From: Membranipora membranacea
Lineage: Eukaryota; Bryozoa; Gymnolaemata; Cheilostomatida; Membraniporidae
DNA: 64,000 nt
Direction of reading: 5' to 3'
Assembly (NCBI GenBank): GCA_914767715.1
Contig: OU612066.1
Location: 23,038,283-23,102,282, forward strand
Of the stretch, positions 48,301-60,200 are shown one piece after another. Numbering within the stretch: position 1 is the stretch's first letter; each line of letters begins with the position of its first letter. The translations under genes and the position numbers were made by a program. The notes below the pieces were generated by a model. That model had not been told where the DNA came from and made no database searches. It was given only the letters and a program-made list of their open reading frames with translations.

Positions 48301-51300
48301 TAATTTTACATTTGATTAATTCATATTTAAAGTGTTTAGAAAAGCAAAAAACAACCACTGTTCATACAACAACAAAAACTAAATTAACTCGCACAACGAC
48401 AATCTTGAATGATATAACCGATTACAAGTTGCGAAAACTAAGTTATCTCTCTGTAACAGATTAACACTAAGATAGCTTTGATTAGACTATACACTGTTTT
48501 ATGATAACTTCTGGGGAAAATATAGCATCTTGGCAAGCCAGGGTGCTATGCTTACTGGTATACTGTCAATGGATCATCATTTTAGTATGAGTCTGCTGCA
48601 GGGGAGATAAAATACTCTAAACTTTCTAGATGCTGGGTTTTCACGCTTTAAAATTTGGTATATCATTCAATAATGTCCTTGTGAATTTAAGTTTTTTTGT
48701 TCGTTTTGCTACGACTTTTCTAGCATATGACCAGTGGTTGGTGGTGGTAAACACTTTAAATATAAATTAATCATAATCAACATTATTTTCATTCCTACAA
48801 CAGTTATGCCCCTAATATCCTTTTCCTCATTCTGTTCCGGCACTTCTTGGAACATGGTTGAAGCTATATGATTGCCAATATAAGTGTCAAAAAAAACATA
48901 GTATGGTTCGGTTGCCAGCAGTATCCTATAGTTCCTCATGTTGCAAAATTTGGAATGTTCAGTGACAACAACTCATGTGTACCATGCTATATTTTATAGC
49001 ACCAATCTTCTCATTATTTCTGGTTTGTGCCCAATATTTTACTGAGACTAGATTTTTGAATTACAATCAAATCAAGTAGCTCCAATAGCCTCTTTGCAAT
49101 GACAGTTAATGATCGTCCAATGCATTTCCTAGAATTAGAGTCTCATAACTGCTGGTGATTGCTCATGTATAGTTACCCTAGAAGAGTAAATATTAGCTAG
49201 AGTTTAGTTTGGCTTGTTTGTTTGGCCTTTAGCTTGCTAAGGCGAGAGATTTTGTAAAGTTATATGGTAAAGAAGTATTTTTGGCTAGCAAAATATCACT
49301 ATTTCAAACGTATGTGAAAAGGCAAACTTATCCTTCCATGAAAAATTCATTACTAATACCTCGTCCAGATCCTCTCCTATGATGAGCTGTATCAGATTAT
49401 CAATGTTCTGTGTTTGTCTCTCCTGCTCTCCGGTCAGTGTTCGACTCTGTGCCTTTAGCTTATCACATTCTCTTCTCAGCCAAAGATACTCCTGATGTAC
49501 ATTCTCTAGTTGTTTATGTTTTACTGTTATTTCTTGGTTAATGGTTTGGAATGATGACTCACATCTCATCTTTTCATCTGAAATGAGGTAAAGACACTGA
49601 ACATCTGTACACTGATGACTGGCAATGATGAGATCAATCTGGTAGCCCGATTACTAGACAGGCGATCGGTACCGAGAGAGGCGTAGGTTTGATTCAGATT
49701 TTGTTCTTTGATTGTTCAATCACACAAGAACCCTTGAGTGCATTTTTTATTACTGTGCAGGGCCGTAGTTCTAGGCACTGCCTCCCCTAGAAAGCTAAAT
49801 ACAGTGGCCTAAAACATTATAATTGAATAATCTACGACGAATCAGTCCCTCTGGAACTTCCATTTGCTTATTATATGCCTCAAATTGCTGGTGATGCCTT
49901 GAACTCGCCTCAGCCTTTTGCCTCCCCTACCATTTTTCTCTTAACTACGGCCCTGCTGTGTCAGAGAGATGACCACCAAGCCTTGAAAATACGACGTGGG
50001 ATAGGTGTACAGTTTCTCTACTCACTGGCATGGCGATAGATAAATTACCCCAAATTTGTAATTGTAGTTCCCTCAACTCTTAGTCCTTAGCTGAAGTGAC
50101 AATCTTCGAGTAGTAGTTGAACAAACCTTGAATGATAGAGGCCATCCTCTCTAAAGCAGCTGATAATAGCTCATCGCCCCCTTCTTCACCCAAAAACTCA
50201 TCTGCTTTAGGCTTTCTTTCTCTTCTTTTCTCACCCCACACGTTCTTCACTGTTGACATCTTTTAGCTCAAAATGAACACTAACCAGCAAAAAAAAAGTT
50301 TCTAATCGTAAGTATTGTTACACTGTCCAATGTTCTACTGCCATATACATATACATGAATTAGTAGAGGACATTGATCATTCTGTTAGGGATGACTTGAA
50401 GTAATCAACCAACAATGCAATGATATAAATTCAGCTCGCAAGAGTTGCCCTCCTTTTTCTGCTTAACAATCGATAATAATATTGTTGGGATAAAATTGAC
50501 AGGGAAGCTGATAATTTTAAACAAGCTCATTATTAGCTGTGGATATTTAACTGCTTTACAAATGTGACTTTATTTTATTATTGCAGGCATCATATGGTCA
50601 CTATTACGACGTGACAAAGGTGATGAATAAGGAGCACCTTGAAGGGGTGGACGTAACTTTGTATGACCCCCACTCTTTGTCTGAAATCAGCAGTGCTGAG
50701 AAATCAGGTGTATACTGTAAAATGCTGGAGGATATTAGACAACTCATAAACAAACATCAACTCAGCACATCACAGAAAGCTCCTCCACAAACTATACTAA
50801 GAATAGGTTGGTATTGATTGAGTAATCTTTTTCTTTTGCATGGCCTGTAGCTGCCATGTAGGAGGAAATAATTCAAGCAAGAGTTAAGTTTAGCTAGTTT
50901 TGAGGGTACAATTTATTCTAGCTAAGATGAAAATAATTGAGTTGCTATATATATACTCTTTTTTTAATTTGTATATTTGGCATATAATATCCTGGACGGA
51001 TGTTTTCCATAATGTGCCAAAGAAATTACGTCAAAAGTTGGGGAGAAAAGGAGAGAAAATGACAACGTTTGGTGTGTCGAGGATTGATTGGCATAACATT
51101 TGCAGAATTTTCTCACAAGAAGACAGATATATATATATATATATATGAAGCGAAAATCAACTTAGTTAAATTAAACATAAATGATGAGCTTTTAATTTTG
51201 CTATTTCAAACATGTGCAAAAAAGGGAACATTCTTTTTTGCAAATACTTTACTTCTGTAGGGTGAGTGCATTTAGACCATTTAATTGTTGTTTGCTACCT

Positions 51301-54300
51301 AATACTGCCTCATACATTTCTCTTAATCTGTTTAAAAAATTACTCATTTAATTTGAGGTACCTAACTTGAAATAACAAAATATCATTTGATTTATCAATT
51401 GGATGTGATTTCTCATGAATTTGATTGATTGATGAGTACTTTATTATCGATCAAAATACATTTGCCACAAATGACCATGTATATAGTGGATCTGATTTGA
51501 CATAAATTGATAAAAAGACTTCAGGTTACAGAGTCTATATATAACTGCCATATTTAATGAAAAGGCATTTAGCTGCAGTGGCAGTAGTGTGCTTTATGAT
51601 TTTGGATTTATTGCTCACTAGTCTCTTAGGTCTGCAGTTCTGGTTGAATATGAAGAGTATTGACATATATCATAGACAGGTTGTTTACTGTTATTGTAAA
51701 TACCTGTGATTCCTATCAAAGTAATATTGATATTTTAACAATCTCCTGGTGCACTGCCTTGGGAGGAGTCAAAAAGCAGCTGGTTGAACATTGATTTTCA
51801 AATTAGAAATTAATTCTCTGCATTTACTTTGGAAAATGCTTTGCCTTTTGGAGACAAACATGTGGAGGCGGCTAATTTTCCACGAATGCTATCATCTTAA
51901 TCATCCACCACATTTCTCAAGTTTTCGTAGAATTGGGAACATTATAATAATTAATTTATAGAAAAATGTGATTTTATCATCTGTAGTCCTATTAATGGTC
52001 ACTGATAATACAAATATGCTCAACCCACTAGTGGGATAGGTAGTCCCACCCACTAGTGGGATAGGTAGTCCCACCCTTCCTGGTAAAACCTACTGGTCAG
52101 GTGCTCAAGCTCTACCCAAGGTTGCTGGTAATGTTTTGTCAGTAGCAAGCACCTCCTTTCCATAGGTGGGATTTTGCTAATAATGAAAAGCCACTTCCAG
52201 CCAACCGGGCAATATTTGAGCACCTACACTAGATAAAGCCAAATATTGTATCTATTATGTGATATTTTGTGAGAGGTTCCGTGTTCGATTTCCAGCGAAT
52301 CATGGTGTTGTGAGGAAGGGCATCCAACCGTGTATGTTCCTGCGCCACAACAGCATACAGTCCTTAGACCTGCAGATACAGAAAAAAAACAAGCATCACA
52401 GGGTAGCAAGACCATAAATGAGCATGAGTTTTTTTTGATATTATGTTTGCCTGTTTTCTTTTTCAGCCATATCCTCAGCGGGTTCACCGTTCTGGTGTGA
52501 GGATTCTCTGAGCCTGACGAGGTTCATGTATGCACTTAAGGCCATACTGAGAACATCGTATGCTGTGTGTATGCTTACAGTACCAGGTCATCTTATAGAG
52601 GTGAGATAGACATATCAGCTACACAGCACAAAACTCCGGGGGGGGGGGGGGGGGGGGGGGGCAAGAGTCTAGGGAGCTCAGACTAGGCTCAAACCCACCA
52701 GGTCTATCCATCAGGTCTTTGTCAAATTTGATCCTGTTTGCCTACGTTCGCGATACTCCCATACCATCGATAAGCAAGAAAGCAACTCCAAATGCAGAGG
52801 CAAATTTGATCAGTCATGGACCACATCAGGTCTATCCTATCAAAATTAACATGGCATTTTATTGTGTGTGCTCAGATGGAAATTATATTGAGTTGGATTT
52901 AACTATATTTATTGTATTGTATAAGATATTTTTGTAGTGAATGTTGCGAAAGTTCATTCTTGTGCTGGGGATTGAGGTATGGTAAAATAAATGGTTTAAC
53001 AAGCACCAAAAAACCAGACTCTGCAAGGGAAACAATAATTCCCAATACATTGTTTAACATGAGTGCCATTTTAGGAAGAAAACTATCGCTTCTCTTCATA
53101 TTACCTTAGCTATCAAATGTATGTAAAGTTAATGTCATGCTCATTTGACCAGCTTGCTGGTTCTATTTGCGTGTACATGTACATATAAGAGATGTTGTTT
53201 TGTTTTCCTGTAGAATATGGGACCACTAGTAAGATTTTCTGACTGTGCAGTACAGCTTGTTTCTTTTGCTGATAACCCAGAAAAGCACTCTAAGAATCCA
53301 GCATTTAAAGAGTTTCACGGTAAGTTGTATGTTCAATGTTCATTGCCAGTCTTTCATGAAAGTTTGAGAGCAATAATATTTTTCTCTATTTGTTTCTTCT
53401 GATCGAGTTGAATGGTTCTGGGGTTCTGTGTTTTTGCCACAATCAATTGTCCAGGCTATGATGTGGATCGAACCATAAGAATGATAGATATGCAAATAAT
53501 ATAATAAATAATGTAATAAATAATATAATAAATTTGCTAATCATAATATAACGGTAAACTGTGTGTATCATTACAAATAATCTGTATTATTTTTTGTTAA
53601 AAAGTCATATCATGGGTGTTCTTTTCTTTTGCAGGACTATTGAAGATACCGAAGCTGCCTTGTATAAATAGCTTAGTTTGTCATCTACCCGATACTATGG
53701 ACTGGGTGTTCAAGTTAAAGAGAAAGAAACTCACTATAGAGGTAAGTCTAGGCTGTATTCCAAATGAAGGTGCACAGTGTCTTCCGGGAGATCATCAATA
53801 TTTGATCTAATTGAGCGAAATCTGAATTAGGTGCCATTGGAATTTATTGAAAATTAGCTGAGGAGACTGATATTCTTTGTTAAAATACAACATATTATAG
53901 AATTATTTTAGAATTCACACTATTTTTGTATTGTATCCAAGTTCTGACTAGATTGAGTAGCAAATTTTGATTCAATGGAATCCCTATAGTAGCTTTGACT
54001 CTGATGTGGTAACAAAATGCTGAAGAGAGCTCAACATGAACTTCAGATATTTCTTTAGTGCTACTTTCTAAAATTCAAATATTAATAACCATGAACGTGT
54101 AATTGTTTATAATATGATATAATTTGTTCTTATTATTAATCACTCACTTGCTCCTGATTTGAGTATGAATTGAGTATGGTAATGATAGCATTTTAGATAC
54201 ATATAAGAGTTATAATGGTGCAAACAATTGAAGAAAACTCTATATGCTGCCAAATGAGCAGCTGTTAATCAGCAGTAGATGAGATTGCCTGCAAATGCCT

Positions 54301-55034
54301 GCATTCCAGTTGCTCCTTTCCATTAGTCACGCCACGTCATGACCAGTGGATCGGGAGCAACTCAGAATGCAGGCAAATTGACCAAACTTGGTCTGACGCA
54401 CCACACAATAAATAATGAGATTTTGATGAGTTGAGTTGAGTTTATTTTTACATTCATAATTATCCGTCGGACAGGGGGCAAAGTCTGGGGGCTCAGACTA
54501 GGGAAGCATCAATGATAGTACTTGAATATTTGCAGCATTAAAAAAAACTAAAATTTGTGTCCAGAGTTAAAGTAATTCATATAAAATGTGAAAAACTGCT
54601 ATTTCTCTTCTCTGTCATTGCTTTCCTAGGCCTAAAAACAGTATGGCACCTAGAGGATCTCCTGGAATTATTAAAAATGATTCTATCATGTAGCGGATGT
54701 GCACAGCTGTTGGCCACCTTACTAAAATGTGTGGTAGATTGACGTATAATAAAATCATTAAGTGGAATCAAATCCAGCATATCCAGCCTATTGCCATATG
54801 GCGCATAAGGGAAAATAATTCTGGTGGCAGTGTCTTGAACATGCTCAAGCTTTGATTTGGTAGTGTCTGATAAAAATTGATAAAAAAAAACTGTGTGCTG
54901 TGTTACAGAAAATGCACCTGCCTCCCGATCTATCAGAGACAGTGAGCCGATCGCAGGAAGCTCCTATACAAGCCAAGTCAACAGGATCGTCTATGTGTGG
55001 ATCAGGCGCTGCCGGCTCTAGTCTAGACTTTTAA
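45365..55034 (+). CDS. ELP4: Elongator complex protein 4
   Basis: ELP4 is one of the three RecA-like subunits (ELP4/5/6) of the Elongator accessory ring, which supports tRNA wobble-uridine modification. Exons: 45365-45509, 45786-45943, 46322-46435, 50587-50806, 52467-52600, 53214-53319, 53635-53741 and 54909-55034. Sum 1110 nt, 369 aa (human about 424). The N-terminus has the hallmark GVPSLDALIGGGIAVGSCLL followed by acidic DEDKYS, in place of a strict Walker A loop, as in the PAXNEB family. The third exon has LPIAWRYKN; later come ISSAGSPFW, RFMYALKAILR, GLLKIPKLPCINSL and FKLKRKKLTIEKMHLPPD. It ends SSLDF. Exon phases agree throughout. Intron 3 (46436-50586) is more than 4 kb and houses another gene on the opposite strand. 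Confidence 0.95.
46025..46165 (+). repeat. Degenerate GTATTG-rich tandem repeat
   Basis: This is an intronic block in ELP4 intron 2 built of GTATTGG, TATTGTGT and GTACTGTG variants. The period is irregular (about 12 bases). It has no coding relevance. Confidence 0.65.
46583..50259 (-). CDS. Unrecognised coiled-coil protein nested in ELP4 intron 3
   Basis: Five exons on the minus strand: 50259-50127, 49577-49360, 48258-48013, 47525-47344 and 46724-46583. They sum to 921 nt, 306 aa, with phases 1, 0, 0, 2 all matching and good GT-AG sites. The start MSTVKNVWGEKRRERKPKAD is basic. Residues about 45-110 (HKQLENVHQEYLWLRRECDK and following) are a strong predicted coiled coil. About 118-199 form a second charged helical region (TRKMLDKFEFLTKSTQSRFK). 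The C-terminus is acidic and includes DIQIEDENDAEPDPDF, then LYNEAQAFL. No signal peptide or membrane helix is visible. I do not recognise the family. The coiled coil and acidic tail resemble centrosome or kinetochore accessory proteins in style only; no function is claimed. Confidence 0.82.
47049..47272. mobile_element. MITE family B, copy 2, followed by poly-C
   Basis: The left end CTCTAAATTAGAAAG pairs with the right end CTTTTTCTAATTGAAAG. Internal CCAAAATCGCTCAATCA and GACTGAGCGATTTG are inverted to each other and resemble the element at 21237-21393. A run of 14 C follows at 47259-47272. It lies in the last intron of the nested gene. Confidence 0.55.
49620..49700 (+). repeat. Possible degenerate tRNA-like (SINE) fragment
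   Basis: GGTAGCCCGATTACTAGACA followed by AGGTTTGATTCAG resembles the A- and B-box arrangement of the SINE at 43418. The homology is weak and no ends were found. Confidence 0.3.
49758..49955. mobile_element. 198-bp MITE with terminal inverted repeats and 5-bp target duplication
   Basis: It begins CAGGGCCGTAGTT and ends AACTACGGCCCTG, perfectly inverted. CTGTG is duplicated on both sides (49753-49757 and 49956-49960). GCCTCCCCTA also appears internally near both ends. It has no coding capacity. The superfamily is not assigned: CAGGGCCG-type ends occur in several DNA transposon groups. Confidence 0.88.
51421..51577 (-). mobile_element. Dispersed repeat, copy 1 (LINE/SINE 3'-end-like)
   Basis: It is near identical to 59607-59813 over TGATTGATTGATGAGTACTT, then CAAAATACATTTG, GTATATAGTGGATCTGATTT, and later GTTACAGAGTCTATATATAA to GCATTTAGCTGCA. 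Read on the minus strand it ends AATAAAGTACTCATCAATCA, the shape of a non-LTR element 3' end with a short tandem tail. This copy lacks about 50 bases found in the other. It lies in ELP4 intron 4. Confidence 0.75.
52025..52074. repeat. Tandem duplication of a 25-bp unit
   Basis: Two exact copies of a unit starting CCACTAGTGGGATAGGTAGT lie head to tail. Each contains the palindrome CCACTAGTGG. They are in ELP4 intron 4. Confidence 0.85.
52638..52661 (+). repeat. Poly-G run (24 G)
   Basis: A long G homopolymer 37 bases past an ELP4 donor, followed by AGGGAGCTCAGACTAGG, which resembles the LINE 3' region at 54470-54510 (GGGGGCTCAGACTAGGG). It may mark a second scrap of the same element. Confidence 0.85.
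54277..54394. mobile_element. Palindromic MITE, copy 2 of 3
   Basis: It lies in ELP4 intron 7 and has the same build as 10251-10363: AATGCCTGCATTCCAGTTGC on the left, GACCAGTGGATC in the core, GAATGCAGGCAAATTG and ACCAAACTTGGTCT on the right. The right end is better preserved than the left. Confidence 0.75.
54425..54885 (-). mobile_element. 5'-truncated non-LTR retrotransposon (LINE), reverse-transcriptase C-terminus
   Basis: On the minus strand an open frame of about 100 codons ends with a stop at 54577. It contains SKLEHVQDTATRIIFP, then LDLIPLNDF, SCAHPLHDRI and a basic ending with SSFSHF. This order (Q..A.RII.P, L..L, HPLH, then a basic block and SF..) is typical of the C-terminal end of Jockey/CR1/L2-type LINE ORF2 in marine invertebrates (established pattern). 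The minus-strand 3' end at about 54425-54445 carries AATAAACTCAACTCAACTC, a short tandem tail as in such LINEs. The 5' truncation lies just before ELP4 exon 8. Confidence 0.75.
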
Positions 55035-57283
55035 ACTGAGTTAGCACTTTCCTTAAACGTAAATATCATATCCAATATAGACTTGTATGTATATTTTATT
55101 ATATTTGTACAAAATACAATAATTTCCATGTGGTCTTGTTCAATAACAGTCTATTATATGTATGCATACCGGTTTATGAGCTTTCGGCAGACACTATCAT
55201 CCTGAAAGAAAAATTTTGAAAATTTGCATAATGAATAATACTTCCAAATGAAAGGACATAAACCTGAAAAATTAACCGAGCCAAAACAGGGAGGACAAAA
55301 TATATATTCTCAACCAAGGAATTTACTTGGAATTTGATGGCATGATGACACAGCATAACATAGCCTGGATTATTTAATAGTAGGTTGAAATAATAAATGA
55401 GATTTGAACATTAAGTTGTATTTTTATAGACCAATTAGTGTATCCGCATCCAGGCAGGTTAACCCTAGGATTAACAATTGTCTGTGATAACTAGATAGCT
55501 TATCCCGGATTAATAAGATTTGACATTGCGAGTCACAAGATGTCCTAGATTTCAGCCCAAGTTTTATCTTTATTATGTGGGTGTACGAACAAATAATTTT
55601 CTTAGTACTGATATATGCTCCTATGTCCAGTGCAGATCCTGGTTACAGAAACTAGTTCCGGGGAAATTATAAATCACTTCTGCTGATGATGGTGGATGCA
55701 ATAAAAATGTATAACTCGCCACAGTTGGCCTTCATATAGAAGCGTACAGTGAGCCTTGCTGTTGCTGTGTTTACTTCCCCGTTCTGACTTCATTTTTTTC
55801 TAATTTGCAAGAGTGCAGTTGAGCATCACAGAGTAAGGATCATCCTTAGGGGTTGTTAACAGGAACACAGCAAACTCAATGCAACAATGTTTCATCATCA
55901 ATAATAAACAGGCAACTCATAATATAATGACCTAATGACCTGTAAAATTTTATAGGCGACAAGAATTTTTGACAACATCTAAACAACATCTAAACAAGGA
56001 GTGTCTCTAACTGCTTGATCTAATCGATAACCAGGAAGCTCTAGTTGATATCTCATAGTACAAATTCTACTGTAAAAATTGAGTGACATCAGAAGTATGG
56101 ATGGGTAGCATATTTGACAAACTGTGGGTAAGTTTTATTTAGTTTTTTCATCCAGCTTTTCTTACAAGTGGGTGTGACGTACAAAATGAGTTCTTAACGT
56201 ATTTTTAATTTTAAATTGTTTGATTTGATAATGATTGACTTTTAATGTATAGCACATGTTGGCAGTGACGTTCAGCTCAATGCTCCCAACCAACATTTTG
56301 GTGCAAATCCAACAGGACCCCACCAAGGAGAAGGATATCACATCCCATTCACTCCACTCTAAACAATTCACACATTTTTTTCAGGGCCTTCAATACTAGT
56401 GAATTGAATTGGATACCCAGCAGTACATGGTGCACGCTTTTGCTAGTGACAGTCTATGTAAGTATACAGATTACAGATATGTATATTGTCTAGGATTTAT
56501 TTGAGTTAACAAACGCACTCAAGGTTTTGACAAAATTAAATTTGTGCTGTAGTACCAGACAAAATTTTTGCCTTTGTCTATTCTAAAAGTACAATTATGG
56601 GGTCAAAATGTATGAATTTTGATTTCAAATTTTGTCAAAGATGAATATTTCTGAGGTTATGAGTTTGGATTTTGTCACACTCACAGAACATGTTGATGGA
56701 GCATTTTAATCTGAACTTTGTTGAAGGTGCGTCTGTGTGAATATATAGGCCCAAACACGCTTTTTGTCCTGCGATGTTAAGAGAGGTCTAATGCGGTATT
56801 TCGGTTAGTCAAAAGTGAATTTCAATTTTTTCTCAGTGCTAGTGGCAGTTATGTTTGGATATAGGGAAGGGAAGCTTTCAAGAGCTAGACAGGTACAATA
56901 TACACCTTGATCTGGTATTTGTCAGTCTTCAAAACCGACAATTTTAATTCGTAATGCATTCCGCGCACATGCTCGGCGCTTTATTCAGCTGCTATTTTCT
57001 GTGCAACCTACGTACAATCTCAGTAAGCGTTATCTTGCAATTTTAATATTCAGCAAATATTAGGTTGTTATCAGTTGTTCTATTATAGCATAGGGTGATA
57101 TACACTGTTAGGCTGTACAATTCATCGAATGTTTCCTATCTCTTAGTTAAAATGTTGATTCATTCTATTACATAGTTACAGATTCACGGTATGGGTGTAA
57201 CTTTAGCGTCTAGATATCAAAGTTAACTGGGCAGGCATTCGAAGGATTATTTTTTTGAGTCCGACTCTCTACAAGGTCTAGAC
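55035..57283. other. Spacer between ELP4 and the DRAM-family gene
   Basis: Contains the ELP4 3' UTR and the 5' flank of the next gene. I find no convincing coding exon, repeat or RNA gene in it. Confidence 0.5.
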
Positions 57284-60200
57284 ATGGGGGACTACAAGTA
57301 CCATAACTGCTCTCCCTCTCACCTACTATTCCTCCTACCGCTGATCACCTGTTTACTTTTTCCGGTTACATTCGCTGTTAGGTAAGTCGTTTATCATGCA
57401 AATTGTTTGAATTATGACGAGGTATAATTTCACTAGTCTGCACGTGACTCCATGTTAGCTAAAACAAAGTTATTGCTAGCTGAGGAGGAAGTGAATATAA
57501 TATAATGAGGTTTAGTAAATGTTAATTGGCCAAACTTTCTAATTTTCAAGTCTACGCAAATTATATCCGATACCCTTTCAGGGACCAACTCCCCATTTTC
57601 ATTGCCTATCCATTTTGATAACGCCATTTGAGTTCATGTTTACGCCCATGTTTAAATGTCAAAAATTATGACTAGCTAACATTCAACCAACACACTGCAA
57701 CCTTAGCTAGCTAACTTTGGTGATAGCTTACATTGGTGCTAGCTTACTTACATAATGTAGTCCCACAACTAGCTCCGCTTACAAAACTGGAACTTATATT
57801 TACTTCTCGACCACGGGACTAAAAATACCGGAGGTCCTCTGTGTGTTTGCACACCCCACACGCAGTAAAAATATCCCCCTCTGCCTCTTCGATAAATAGA
57901 ATAGCCGGAATTCCGGCGGGCAAGGGTATAGGGTGCGGCTTGAGTACTATGAGTCCCTGTACCTGTACTCTAGAGGGGTAACCCTCTCCGCAATGACAAC
58001 TTAGACTTAGACTTAGACTTACTCCTCTACCGTATGGAGTTCCACTGTATTTAACTGTCTTTGACCCATAGACTTCTTTTCCTGCCAAGTCAGTCACTTA
58101 CATCCACATAGTCAAGATTATTGAAAATATATCTACATAATTTCTTTTCTTGCCACATCACAATAAATAGGCACTATTACTACGGATTTACAGTTTCATA
58201 TCTTCTGCTACAATTTTCATGTGTAGGACTTTAAAAAAACCACACTGCTTGCTGTAAACAGTAACCTAATTCTCCTGTAAGTTAGATTGTTAGAGATGGA
58301 ACCGGCAGCAAAAATTATGCAATCGTCTAGAACCATTCATGATAAATTTCGTTTTCTCAAGTTCTACAGATCATTCCTTTAACCTGGCGGAGCAGTGTCT
58401 GCCAAACTGTTCTTTAGGTGTCTATGTGGCCGGTGGTTAGATTTTAAGCCCCAAATCTCTTGCTTCCTGTCAGGTTAGTCCCCCCCCCCTCCCGAGTGGG
58501 GGATCATTGTCATGAATTTCATGTGTTTTATTCCTGTTACAGCTATGCGTACGCTGCATATAATCGGGATCTTAACACAACATCGAATTGTTCTTGTGCA
58601 CAGACTGATGACCATCCTTACTGGGAAGGTCCCTTCCCCTATATAAGGTGAGTAATTATAATATGGCTATAAATCGTGCAATTCATAGACCAAGCTTGGT
58701 CCATTTGCCTGCATTCGGAGTTGCTTTCCTGAGCCCTGACCAGTGGAAAGCAGGCAAATTGGATCAACTTATTCTATGCAATACAGAAATGATCCACAGA
58801 CACGGCTCAAATTATTTCATGATCAAGTCCAATTACAATTCAGTTACTTGAGTTTCCATTGAGTTAGATTACAGTACATACAGTACAGCTTATCTAATCT
58901 AACTAAGTTTGTGTTATATAGATATAAATAAATAACTTTTATATTAAATTTTCAAAGTATTACTCGATTCTAAGATTTTCCACATATCCTAAGAAATTAA
59001 GTGAAGCGTTAGGGGCTCATGTTTCCAAACTATAATCTGCTTTTTCATTCAACCACCATTTTAAACTCTAGTTTCTTACAATGTTCAACCTATTTCCCGT
59101 GACCCCTCCCCCTAAACCTGTCCCCACACCAGCCCCCTCCGCACACCAACCCCAAGGAAACGTGCTTCCTATGCCTAGAGCGGCTATCAGTATTGTGACC
59201 AAACAGCACTGCAGCTAGACATGATCAACCATGATGGGACTAGCTAAATGAGGTGATCGTTGTTCACAATTCACACCAAACAATCTTGTATTTTAGTGAA
59301 ACAGGGACAAAACCCCCAGAGAGTTGTATATTTGGACAGCTACTGAATATCGCTGCTGTTGTGTGTGAGTATTCCAGTTCTCTTAGTCAGAATGAACTAG
59401 ACAATACCTGACGCTTACGGCCGAGTCGTGGGCCTCTTGCTCTAATGCAGATGCACATCTCTCAGATAGGCTGTGCTCCAACAATGCAGTTTTCTGATTG
59501 GTAGGGGATATGATACATCAGTTGAATTATTCATATGCTTATGGCCAACATTAATTGTAGCCGGAAAATCCGGCAACTCAAGGTTTTACTCAATTGAATC
59601 TACTTTTTGATTGATTGATGAGTACTTTATTATAGATCAAAATACATTTGCAACGAATGACAATGTATATAGTGGATCTGATTTGACATAATTGATAAAA
59701 ATACTTCAGTACGGTGGTTAGAAAAAAATTGAAATAAAACAGGATTTGGTCACATCATCGGTTACAGAGTCTATATATAACTGCCATATTTAATGAAAAG
59801 GCATTTAGCTGCAATTAGTCCCTCTGCCCAAGGATTTTATGTGTTGGAAGTAAAAAAGGGCTTCATGCAGGGGAAAAAAACAAAATATTTGAGCACAGGG
59901 GTTTTGCTTATGCATGCTCACCACAAGGACTAGCATGAAACCCTGAATAAGATCCTCAGTCCGCTGTCAATTCTCATTTTGCTGCATGTTGGCTGTCAAA
60001 ACTTGTTATACTTTCATGCTATAAAACAAGTGACAAACTAGTACTCATCTTTGATAGAGCCTTATTTGATGAATGCTGAGAAAGAACCTCTTGTGTGGGA
60101 AGGTAACTTTATAAAATCAGGCGGCTGTAATTCAGTTATGGCTAAAAAAGGTAGATAAAACTCTCGTAAATATAGAGTTAATCAAAATTGAATCGTGTAT

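Noticed and set aside
57819-58097. 92-codon minus-strand frame as a gene
   Set aside because: Sits on a repeat-like block ending in TTAGAC units, with a Ser-Leu run created by those units; no family match.
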